From Coprobacter fastidiosus (GTDB lineage Bacteria; Bacteroidota; Bacteroidia; Bacteroidales; Coprobacteraceae), in assembly GCF_030296935.1 (NCBI RefSeq), contig NZ_AP028032.1:2666001-2730000 (forward strand): a stretch of DNA of 64,000 bases. Direction: 5' to 3'. A model generated the notes under the pieces. It did no database searches. It saw nothing but the letters and a program-made list of their open reading frames with translations, and was not told where the DNA came from. Numbering within the stretch: the first letter of the stretch is position 1; every line of letters begins with the position of its first letter. The position numbers were made by a program, and so were the translations under genes. Shown here piece by piece: positions 1 through 7,244 of this stretch.

Positions 1-1
1 T

Positions 2-139
2 ACTGCTTTCGGTATCGGTACTGGTGCGTTAGCCGTTATTTCATATAACTTCTTTACCAGCAAAATCGATAAAATTACCTATGCTATTGATGAAGTAGGT
101 TTCTCTATCGTACAAACTTATGCAGCAACTCACAAATAA
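2..139 (+). CDS. exbB: MotA/TolQ/ExbB proton channel family protein, C-terminal end (partial)
   Basis: Only the last 45 codons are present, in an open frame entering from the left edge and stopping at TAA 137-139. The visible part has a glycine-rich hydrophobic helix (GIGTGALAVISY) followed by an amphipathic tail, as expected for the end of ExbB/TolQ. ExbB forms the inner-membrane channel whose proton flow powers TonB. The assignment rests mainly on context: two ExbD genes and tonB follow at once on the same strand with short gaps, which is the standard Bacteroidetes order. Confidence 0.75.
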   Translation, partial: TAFGIGTGALAVISYNFFTSKIDKITYAIDEVGFSIVQTYAATHK

Positions 140-158
140 TTAAAGACCTGTTGAGATT

Positions 159-776
159 ATGCCAAAAATAAAAGTAAAAAGGAAAAGCACGTTCATCGAC
201 ATGACGGCGATGAGTGACGTGACTGTACTTTTGCTTACGTTTTTTATGTTGACTTCTACTTTCGTACAGAAAGAACCTGTGCAAGTAGCGACTCCGGCAT
301 CTGTTTCGGAAATTAAGATCCCCGAAACAAATATATTGCAGATTCTGGTAGATCCGAAAGGTAAAATCTTTATGAGTCTGGATAATCAGGATAATCGGGT
401 CGATGTATTGCAAAATGTAGGCAGAGAATACGGTATTGAGTTTACTCCTGAAGAGATCAATAAATTTAAACTGATGAATTCTTTCGGAGTTCCTCTTGCC
501 CAGATGAAGTCTTTTTTAGCTCTTCCGACGGACAGGCAGGACGCTATCTTGAAAGATTACGGGATTCCTATCGATACGACGGCCAATCCTTCTAACGAGT
601 TTAAAGCTTGGGTTAAAACGGCAAGGAATGTAAACGGAGATTTGAGAATTGCAATTAAGGCGGACAGAACGACTCCTTATTCCAGAATAAAAGAGATTAT
701 GTCATCTTTACAGGATATTAGGGAGAATCGTTATAATCTGATTACTACGCTTAAGAGTATTCCCGCAGATAATTAA
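159..776 (+). CDS. exbD: ExbD/TolR family biopolymer transport protein (first copy)
   Basis: The protein has 205 residues: a short basic N-terminus, one membrane helix at about residues 18-36 and a periplasmic domain. The proton-relay aspartate expected at the start of the helix is D20, in the motif AMSDVTVLLLTFFML. ExbD works with ExbB to convert proton-motive force into motion of TonB. The gene starts 19 bp after exbB and is followed 24 bp later by a second exbD, so all are probably cotranscribed. It is longer than E. coli ExbD (about 140 residues), with an extended periplasmic part, as is usual in Bacteroidetes. Confidence 0.9.
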   Translation: MPKIKVKRKSTFIDMTAMSDVTVLLLTFFMLTSTFVQKEPVQVATPASVSEIKIPETNILQILVDPKGKIFMSLDNQDNRVDVLQNVGREYGIEFTPEEINKFKLMNSFGVPLAQMKSFLALPTDRQDAILKDYGIPIDTTANPSNEFKAWVKTARNVNGDLRIAIKADRTTPYSRIKEIMSSLQDIRENRYNLITTLKSIPADN

Positions 777-800
777 TAACAGTCATAAAGGAAAAATATT

Positions 801-1469
801 ATGGCAGAAGTACAACAAAAAGATAACGGGGGAGGCAAAGGTAAGCAGAAGAAGATGACGATTCGCGTGGACTTCACTCCTATGGTGGACATGAATATGC
901 TTTTGATCACATTTTTCATGCTTTGTACATCATTGAGTAAGCCGCAGACGATGGAAATCAGTATGCCTTCCAATGATAAGTCTATTACAGAAGAAGACCA
1001 GACGAAAGTTAAAGCATCTCGTGCTATTACGTTGATTTTGGGAGGAGATGACCGAGTATTTTATTATACCGGTGAGCCTAATTATGAGGATTACACCTCA
1101 TTGAAAGAAACTACGTATGAAGCCGATGGTCTGAGAGCTATGTTGATGGGACGTAATGCAGATATCGTTGCCAAAATAAAAGCTTTGAAAGCTGAAAAGT
1201 TGGAAAAGAAATTTTCAGATGAAGAGTATAATGAAAGGGCGATGAAGATCAAGGATGTAAATACTGCTCCCGTAGTAATGATAAAGGCAACAGATGATGC
1301 GACTTATGAGAATCTTGTAGATGCTCTTGATGAGATGCAGATTTGCAGCATCAGTAAGTATGCGATTGTTGATATAACCGAAGGTGATGAGTTTTTGTTG
1401 GATAACCTTGAACAGAAAGGAAAACTGACGGAAAATATCGATCGGGATCAAATTAAGAAAACTAATTAG
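801..1469 (+). CDS. exbD: ExbD/TolR family biopolymer transport protein (second copy)
   Basis: The protein has 222 residues, with a Gly/Lys-rich cytoplasmic N-terminus, one membrane helix at about residues 28-46 and a periplasmic domain. The conserved aspartate is D30 in FTPMVDMNMLLITFFM, the classic ExbD pattern. It is a diverged paralogue of the preceding gene. Paired ExbD genes between exbB and tonB are common in Bacteroidetes and may form mixed ExbD dimers in one complex; that last point is inference. tonB begins 23 bp downstream. Confidence 0.9.
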   Translation: MAEVQQKDNGGGKGKQKKMTIRVDFTPMVDMNMLLITFFMLCTSLSKPQTMEISMPSNDKSITEEDQTKVKASRAITLILGGDDRVFYYTGEPNYEDYTSLKETTYEADGLRAMLMGRNADIVAKIKALKAEKLEKKFSDEEYNERAMKIKDVNTAPVVMIKATDDATYENLVDALDEMQICSISKYAIVDITEGDEFLLDNLEQKGKLTENIDRDQIKKTN

Positions 1470-1492
1470 TACTCATTTAAAAAAGAAGAAAA

Positions 1493-2323
1493 ATGGCAAA
1501 AATAGATTTAACTTCGAAAGAATGGTGCGATTTGGTTTTTGAAGGACGTAATAAGAGCTATGGAGCATACGATTTGCGTATGACTTCTTCGAAACGACAT
1601 AATGTTGCAATGCTTATTATATTGATTGTAGCAGTTGTAGGTTTCTCGCTCCCTTCTTTGATTCGTATTATGACTCCTGAAAAAGTAGAAGATTTTACAG
1701 TTACAGAAGTAACACAGTTGTCAGATCTTCCTAAGGCAGAAGTCAAGAAAAACGAAGAATTGAAGCCGATGGCTCCGACGACTCCTCCTCCTCCTTTGAA
1801 GAGCTCTATCAAATTTACGGCTCCGGTCATAAAAGATGATAGTGAGGTTTCCGATGAAGAAGATATCAAATCGCAGGATGAATTGGCTGCTAACAGTAAG
1901 ATCGCTATTTCTATCGCCGATGTAAAAGGTAATGATGAGATCAACGGACAGGATATTGCGGATTTCAAGGAATTCGTTCAGCCTGAAGCTCCGGTAGAAG
2001 AAGAAAAACCGTATCAGGCTGTAGAACAGATGCCTCAGTTCCCTGGTGGTGAAGCAGCATTGCTGAAGTTTATCAATGAAAAGATCAAATATCCTATTCC
2101 TGCACAGGAAGCGGGTATTCAGGGACGTGTGGTAGTACGTTTCGTAGTTTCTAAAACCGGTGAAATCAAGGATGTAACGGTTTTGAGAAGCGTCGAATCC
2201 TCTTTGGATAAAGAAGCAGTACGAGTTATCCAAATGATGCCTAAATGGATTCCGGGGAAACAGAACGGTAATAATGTTGCTGTTTATTTTACAGTTCCTG
2301 TAGTGTTTAAACTTATGCAGTAA
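1493..2323 (+). CDS. tonB: Energy transducer TonB
   Basis: The protein has 276 residues. The N-terminus (SKEWCDLVFEGRNKSYGAYDLR) is typical of Bacteroidetes TonB. It is followed by a membrane helix at about 38-58, a proline-rich spacer near 92-101 (PTTPPPP), an acidic linker and a C-terminal TonB domain from about residue 190 (YPIPAQEAGIQGRVVVRFVV and the later PKWIPGKQNG). It spans the periplasm and opens outer-membrane TonB-dependent receptors using energy from the ExbB/ExbD proteins encoded just upstream. Confidence 0.95.
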   Translation: MAKIDLTSKEWCDLVFEGRNKSYGAYDLRMTSSKRHNVAMLIILIVAVVGFSLPSLIRIMTPEKVEDFTVTEVTQLSDLPKAEVKKNEELKPMAPTTPPPPLKSSIKFTAPVIKDDSEVSDEEDIKSQDELAANSKIAISIADVKGNDEINGQDIADFKEFVQPEAPVEEEKPYQAVEQMPQFPGGEAALLKFINEKIKYPIPAQEAGIQGRVVVRFVVSKTGEIKDVTVLRSVESSLDKEAVRVIQMMPKWIPGKQNGNNVAVYFTVPVVFKLMQ

Positions 2324-2352
2324 GATTGTTGTTATTATATTAACAATATCAC

Positions 2353-2405
2353 CTAAAATACTCCGCACCTCTATGTCTCCAGATGTAGGGCTGCGGGTAT
2401 TTTAG
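2353..2405 (+). terminator. Imperfect hairpin after tonB
   Basis: The arms CTAAAATACTCCGCA and TGCGGGTATTTTAG pair with one mismatch, separated by a structured 24-base loop. There is no long T-run after it. It may be a partial terminator or an RNA-processing/stability structure that lowers expression of the distal genes relative to exbB-tonB. Confidence 0.5.
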
Positions 2406-2422
2406 ATTAAATACCTATAGTT

Positions 2423-2659
2423 ATGGAAACAGAAAATGATCTTCAAAAGCCGCAGAAACCCACAAAAAAAATTAATATGGGTTATATTTTCGGGATATTT
2501 ATGATCTTGATTTACTTTGGGATGGCTTATCTTTTAATCTTCACACCTCTTTTTGAAAACACTTTTTCAGAAATATTTCGGTATAGTATAGGAATTGTTT
2601 TCGCAATATATGGTATCTTTAGGGCCTATAGACAAATTAGAAACCAGAGGTATAGTTAG
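2423..2659 (+). CDS. Small membrane protein of unknown function in the TonB operon
   Basis: This is a 78-residue protein with a charged, lysine-rich N-terminus and two predicted membrane helices (about residues 20-42 and 53-68) separated by a short loop. I do not recognise a named family. It lies between the tonB hairpin and the PstS-like lipoprotein gene, only 11 bp before the latter, so it is probably translated from the same message. A role in assembly or regulation of the TonB complex is possible, but nothing in the sequence shows it. Confidence 0.65.
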   Translation: METENDLQKPQKPTKKINMGYIFGIFMILIYFGMAYLLIFTPLFENTFSEIFRYSIGIVFAIYGIFRAYRQIRNQRYS

Positions 2660-2670
2660 GAGATTTTATA

Positions 2671-3630
2671 ATGAAAATAAAAAGATCGTTTTGTTTTTCA
2701 GTTTGTGCGGTATTTATCCTTGCTGGGATTTTTGCAGCATGTAACTCCTCTAAGAAAAAAGGGATTACCGAAACCCCTACGTCAGGACTTATTAAAATAA
2801 GTGCGGACCAAACCTTTGAGCCGATTATGGAGCAGGAGATAGATGTTTTTGAAGGACTATATCCTAAAGCTAATATAATACCGGTTTATGCCGACGAGGT
2901 GGATGTTATAACCTCTCTCTTGCAAGATAGTGTGAGATTGGCAGTTACGACTCGGAGGCTTTCTCCGAAAGAAGTAGAGACTTTGAATGCTCGGAAACTT
3001 TATCCGAAAGAAGTAAAAATCGCTACGGACGGAGTTGCCCTTATCGTAAATAAAGCAAATCCTGATACATTGATTACTATGGATCAGCTTCGGCGGATTC
3101 TTACGGGAGAAGTTACGGAATGGAATCAGGTTTATCCTGAATCTAAATTAGGTAAATTGCAACTTGTATTCGATAATCCGAATTCGAGTACGGTGCGTTT
3201 TGCAATAGATTCTATTTGTGCGGGAAAACCTTTGTCGAAGAATCTGAATGCTCAGGATAATAATGAAAATGTAATCGATTATGTTTCGGAAGTGCCTAAT
3301 GCTATTGGTGTAATCGGAGCTAGTTGGATCGGAAATAAAAATGATTCGACGCGTCTCTCTTTCTCAGATAAAATTACGGTGATGGGTATTAGTCGGGATG
3401 ATGTGGCTTATCCATCGAACAGTTATCAGCCTTATCAGGCTTATTTGGCAATGGGATTATATCCATTGACCAGAGATGTTTATATAATAACTACCGATCC
3501 CAAAAGCGGTTTGCCAAGTGGGTTTACTACATTTGTCGGATCGGATAAAGGTCAGCGGATTATTTTGAAGACCGGGATTGTTCCGGCGACACAAGCAATC
3601 CGTATCGTAAACGTGAGAGAAAATTTATAA
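2671..3630 (+). CDS. PstS-like substrate-binding lipoprotein
   Basis: The protein has 319 residues with a lipoprotein signal (hydrophobic stretch, then IFAAC with the lipid-modified Cys at 24). The rest resembles PstS-type phosphate-binding proteins: an early strand KISADQTFEPIMEQ, VDVITSLLQDSVRLAVTTRR, DGVALIVNKANPD, and TEWNQVYPE followed by NPNSSTVRFAID. No pstC, pstA or pstB lies nearby. In Bacteroidetes this PstS-like gene sits regularly in exbB-exbD-tonB operons next to a TPR gene, so a phosphate-uptake role should not be assumed. Its target is unknown. Confidence 0.8.
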   Translation: MKIKRSFCFSVCAVFILAGIFAACNSSKKKGITETPTSGLIKISADQTFEPIMEQEIDVFEGLYPKANIIPVYADEVDVITSLLQDSVRLAVTTRRLSPKEVETLNARKLYPKEVKIATDGVALIVNKANPDTLITMDQLRRILTGEVTEWNQVYPESKLGKLQLVFDNPNSSTVRFAIDSICAGKPLSKNLNAQDNNENVIDYVSEVPNAIGVIGASWIGNKNDSTRLSFSDKITVMGISRDDVAYPSNSYQPYQAYLAMGLYPLTRDVYIITTDPKSGLPSGFTTFVGSDKGQRIILKTGIVPATQAIRIVNVRENL

Positions 3631-3661
3631 TAATAATATATAATAGAAAACTATAGAAATT

Positions 3662-5314
3662 ATGCGAACTAAGTCAATGTTACTTGCTTCTTTCCTTTTT
3701 GTTGGAGGGGTGGTGAGTTCTGCTTTTGCAGAATCGTATACGGATGGTATCGAATATTTTAAATCAGGACAACCTGACAGGGCGAAGATAATTTTGGATA
3801 AAACTTTGAATGACCCGTCTACTAAAAAGGCCGAAGCATATTTTTATTTAGGAGAAATTTATTCGGGAATGAATAAATTGGATTCTGCCGGAATGTATTA
3901 TGACATGGGCTTGCAGGCAGATCCTCTTTATCCTTATAATTCGATCGGTAAGGGCAAATTGATGTTGAAAAATAATAAAAAAGAGGCTGAAGCTCTTTTC
4001 AAAGCTGTAATCAAATCGGATAAAAAAAATCCGGAGATTTATCTGGCCATTTCAAAAGCAGATCATGAGAATGTAATGCCTGAATATCAGAAATATTTGG
4101 ATAAAGCCTTGGATGCAGATAAAGAGTATGCACCTATTTATGTATTCGAAGGTGATATTTTGGTTAAAGATAAGAAATATGGCGAAGCGTGCGGTTTTTA
4201 TGAAATGGCACAAAACTTCGATGAAAACTGTCTGGAAGCTTATGTGAAATATTCGAATATTTATTTCCCTATTAATGCGAGTCTTGCTATCGCCAAGTTG
4301 GAAGATCTGTTGAAATTGAAACCTAATTCTGCTATTGCACAACGCGAATTGGCCGAAGCATATTTTAAGGATAGCAAATATAATCAAGCAGTAGAAGCTT
4401 ATGCACGTTATATGGCTAATCCCAATCATTTCGAAAGCGATCAGTCTCGTTATGCAGCACTGCTTTTCTTTGATAAGAAGTATCAAGAATCTCTGGATCT
4501 TGTAGATAAAATGATTGTAAAAAATCCAAATGATTTTATTTTGAAACGTTTGGCGATGTATGACAATTATGAGCTGAAAAATTATGATAAAGCTCTCACT
4601 GCAGCAGAGACATTTATGAATACTCCGGGAAATCCCCAATTCAATACGCAAGATTATATTATTTATGCAAATATATTGATTGAAAACAAATTGGCGGATA
4701 AAGCTATTCCGGTATTGGAAAAAGCGATTTCTCTCGATCAGGAAAAAATCGAACTTTATAAAGAACTGAGCGAGGCATATCGTGCTGCCGGAGATATGTT
4801 GAAAAGTGCTGATGCATATAATGAATATATGAAACGGAATCAGGATGTCAGCCTGACAGATTACTTCTTCTTGGGTACGATTTATTATCGTGCCGCTTCT
4901 GCCGAAGCACCGGCTGCCGAAGCGACTCCAGAGGAAAAGGCTGCAAAACTTGCTATTCAAAAGCCGATATATCAAAAAGCCGACAGTTTATTTGCTATTG
5001 TAGCAGAGAGAGCACCGGAAGATTATCGTGGACATTTATGGAGAGCCCGTGCGAATTCCGGTCTTGATCCTGAAACGACAGAAGGATTGGCAAAGCCATA
5101 TTACGAAGCTCTATTGACTGTTCTTGAAAAGGCTCAGAATCCGAATAAGGCGGCGTTACTAGAGGCTTATAAATATATCGGTTTCTATAATTATCAAAAA
5201 GAGTATGCTGCAGGAAAGAATGTTTATCCTGAGACCCGCAAATGGTGGAGTAAGATGTTGACTATCGATCCTAATAATGAGATCAAAGCTCTTTTGGATC
5301 AACTGCCTCAATAA
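3662..5314 (+). CDS. Tetratricopeptide repeat protein, exported
   Basis: The protein has 550 residues with a Sec signal peptide (about residues 1-23, ending SSAFA|ES). It is followed by many helical TPR-type repeats with the usual A/Y/G/A pattern, for example AEAYFYLGEIYSGMNKLDSA near 60 and AIPVLEKAISLDQEKIELYK near 340. An Ala/Glu-rich insertion (AEAPAAEATPEEKAA) interrupts the series at about residue 415. It is the last gene of the TonB operon and ends at a clear terminator. It probably acts as a periplasmic scaffold for the transduction machinery; the partner is not identifiable from sequence. Confidence 0.85.
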   Translation: MRTKSMLLASFLFVGGVVSSAFAESYTDGIEYFKSGQPDRAKIILDKTLNDPSTKKAEAYFYLGEIYSGMNKLDSAGMYYDMGLQADPLYPYNSIGKGKLMLKNNKKEAEALFKAVIKSDKKNPEIYLAISKADHENVMPEYQKYLDKALDADKEYAPIYVFEGDILVKDKKYGEACGFYEMAQNFDENCLEAYVKYSNIYFPINASLAIAKLEDLLKLKPNSAIAQRELAEAYFKDSKYNQAVEAYARYMANPNHFESDQSRYAALLFFDKKYQESLDLVDKMIVKNPNDFILKRLAMYDNYELKNYDKALTAAETFMNTPGNPQFNTQDYIIYANILIENKLADKAIPVLEKAISLDQEKIELYKELSEAYRAAGDMLKSADAYNEYMKRNQDVSLTDYFFLGTIYYRAASAEAPAAEATPEEKAAKLAIQKPIYQKADSLFAIVAERAPEDYRGHLWRARANSGLDPETTEGLAKPYYEALLTVLEKAQNPNKAALLEAYKYIGFYNYQKEYAAGKNVYPETRKWWSKMLTIDPNNEIKALLDQLPQ

Positions 5315-5357
5315 AAATCATTTTCTTTCGGAATCGTTCCGATAATTAAATATTAAG

Positions 5358-5391
5358 AACTCCCGGTAGATATTGTCTGTCGGGAGTTTTT
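5358..5391. terminator. Terminator between the TonB operon and pabC
   Basis: The stem AACTCCCG / CGGGAGTT is followed by a T-run on the + strand, and A residues precede it, so it could also end the convergent pab transcript. It overlaps the last codon of the minus-strand gene. Confidence 0.8.
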
Positions 5392-5980
5392 AAATATTTA
5401 TACTTGTTATGGGTAAGATGATTTCTCCGAAACCGATCATTGCATTAAATAGAGAAATATGTTTGTATTTGCTAATATCATCGGTAGAAATACGAGCTTC
5501 ATGTATTGTGCTTTGTTTTAGCAGGCATTCCCTTTGTATCCCTTTCAGTAGAGGGCTTTCCGGAGTTTCCCATCTGTTCCCATCCGAAAAAGCCACGTTG
5601 CAGATAGAGGTGTCGGTAATCAGATCGTTTTTGACGATTAGAATATCATCATATTTTTGTCTGGATGCAAATAATCGGTTTATTGTTTCCCTATTCGTTG
5701 TTTTCCATGAATATTCGATAGTATTATCTTTTACCAGTCTCAAAGACGATACAGGACGTACTTGATAAGGGATATATTCTATGGATACTATTTCTTTGTT
5801 ATAGATAATGCGGCATTTAGTTAATTCTTTATAAGGGGAAGGGTCGATTATATTATCGATATTTATTTCATCTATCTTTCCGAAAAAGTGTAGTCGAGTA
5901 GAATTTAATCTTTGATTGTGTAGATCGATATTGAACGCTTTACCGTCAATAATTCGTATGGTTTCAATGAATAGGGACAT
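5390..5980 (-). CDS. pabC: Aminotransferase class IV, probable 4-amino-4-deoxychorismate lyase
   Basis: The protein has 196 residues, shorter than E. coli PabC (269) but normal for the compact class IV enzymes of Bacteroidetes. The probable PLP lysine is K93 in YSWKTTNR. The motif DTSICNVAF and the later SPLLKGIQR match the cofactor and substrate loops of fold-type IV enzymes. It would split aminodeoxychorismate into p-aminobenzoate and pyruvate for folate synthesis. The start overlaps the end of the upstream pabB-like gene by 17 bp, which points to translational coupling and supports the assignment. Confidence 0.8.
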   Translation of the reverse strand: MSLFIETIRIIDGKAFNIDLHNQRLNSTRLHFFGKIDEINIDNIIDPSPYKELTKCRIIYNKEIVSIEYIPYQVRPVSSLRLVKDNTIEYSWKTTNRETINRLFASRQKYDDILIVKNDLITDTSICNVAFSDGNRWETPESPLLKGIQRECLLKQSTIHEARISTDDISKYKHISLFNAMIGFGEIILPITSINI

Positions 5981-6947
5981 ATACTTTTTGTTTCATTTCA
6001 TTATATTCTTTAATCACATCGCTTTGTGCGGTTATGCCTCCTCCGCTTTTAAAAATCTTTTTATTTCCTTGTTGTTCTATAAATCTTATCATAACGGCGC
6101 TTTCTAATGTCGATTTATTGCAATATCCCATGATCCCGGTGTAAAATCCTCGATTATAAGTTTCGGCAGACCGTATAATTTTCATGGTAGCCTTTTTAGG
6201 TGCACCTGTAATTGAGCCGGCAGGGAGAAGATTGTAGAGAATATCTCCGACTTTTTCAGGGAAGACGAGCTTAAGCTTTCCTCGTATTTCGGAACTGACT
6301 TGTAGAAGTTCTCCTTTATTGGTTATAATTTTGTCTATATACCGATATCGGGGTACGTGTACATTATTGGCTATTTTGCTCAAATCATTTCGTATGAGAT
6401 CTACGATCGTTGCATGTTCTGCACTTTCTTTAGGATCATTTAATATTTGCATTTCGGCATCCGGAACTCTGGAATCTATCGTTCCTTTCATTGGAAAAGA
6501 AGATATTTCATCATTGCAAATTTGAATAAAGATTTCCGGAGAAAATACGGTTAGCTGATTTTTTATCCAAAGGCGATAAGGGGCTTGGCTATGTTCGAAA
6601 ATTTCTTTTAATGAAAGATTCGTTTCTACCGAAGTTGCACAAGTCAGGTTCGTTAAATACGAATTACCTCGTAATATATTTTCTTCTATTATAGAAAACG
6701 AGTGCCGATATTCACTGAAAGGGATAAATTGAGGTTTCCATGTTATCGGTAAAGAGATATTTTTGTGACCTTTCGGACAGTTCGTTACTCCGTTAAAGTC
6801 ATATAGAATTAAGTCGGGATCAATATCGGATAGTTCGAGAATGTAGGCTTCGTCTCCTTGATAATTGATGATAAATATAAATTCTTTTCTGTATTTTCCG
6901 AGATTATTTAACTCTTTAATAATATCGGTTTGTGAGAATAAGTGCAT
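5964..6947 (-). CDS. pabB: Aminodeoxychorismate synthase component I
   Basis: This is a chorismate-binding enzyme of 327 residues from the chosen start. Diagnostic motifs in order are SSFPMKGTIDSR, DLIRNDLSKI, GSITGAPKKATMKII, RGFYTGIMGY and SAVMIRFIEQ. It makes aminodeoxychorismate from chorismate and ammonia, feeding the overlapping pabC. The open frame extends to 7055, but those extra 36 codons run towards the dispersed repeat at 7018-7181 and read MIVFFIEKF, which is not enzyme-like, so I chose Met at 6947 (MHLFSQTDII). No pabA glutaminase gene is nearby. Confidence 0.88.
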   Translation of the reverse strand: MHLFSQTDIIKELNNLGKYRKEFIFIINYQGDEAYILELSDIDPDLILYDFNGVTNCPKGHKNISLPITWKPQFIPFSEYRHSFSIIEENILRGNSYLTNLTCATSVETNLSLKEIFEHSQAPYRLWIKNQLTVFSPEIFIQICNDEISSFPMKGTIDSRVPDAEMQILNDPKESAEHATIVDLIRNDLSKIANNVHVPRYRYIDKIITNKGELLQVSSEIRGKLKLVFPEKVGDILYNLLPAGSITGAPKKATMKIIRSAETYNRGFYTGIMGYCNKSTLESAVMIRFIEQQGNKKIFKSGGGITAQSDVIKEYNEMKQKVYVPIH

Positions 6948-7017
6948 AAGTTGGTAGATTTGTTTTGCAAAAATAAGGGCTGTACTCTGATTTTTATGAA
7001 AAATATATTTGAATTTT

Positions 7018-7181
7018 AAGGCCAGTCTAAATTTTTCAATGAAAAATACTATCAAGTTATCTATTGTTTTTCGGCCTATTTTCCCTACTTCGCAGTCATG
7101 TTGCTGCGTTTCTTAGCAGAAAAAATATTCTCGAAACAGTTCTCAAAAAATATGTCCATATAAAATTTAGACAGGTTCTTA
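7018..7181 (+). repeat. Dispersed intergenic repeat, copy 1
   Basis: The left end is AGTCTAAATTTTT and the right end is AAAATTTAGACAGGTTCTTA. The ends are imperfect inverted repeats of each other, about 164 bp apart. The inside is AT-rich with CTCGAAACAGTTCTCAAAAA near the right end, as in other copies. It lies between the divergent pabB and regulator genes and supplies the spurious N-terminal extension of the pabB frame. Confidence 0.75.
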
Positions 7182-7217
7182 GATGTATGATTTGTGTTGA
7201 TTCTTGAGAATAATTTT

Positions 7218-7225
7218 TATATTTG
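7218..7225 (+). promoter_or_regulatory. Bacteroidetes -7 promoter box (TATATTTG)
   Basis: TATATTTG matches the TAnnTTTG consensus exactly. A TTG at 7197-7199 could be the -33 element. It lies 20 bp before the chosen start of the regulator gene, which supports the ATG at 7245. Confidence 0.6.
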
Positions 7226-7244
7226 TCTCAAACTACTATTCCCC

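Noticed and set aside
6948-7055. N-terminal extension of the pabB frame
   Set aside because: It runs into the dispersed repeat and encodes a hydrophobic stretch unlike the family. Met at 6947 gives the normal enzyme start.
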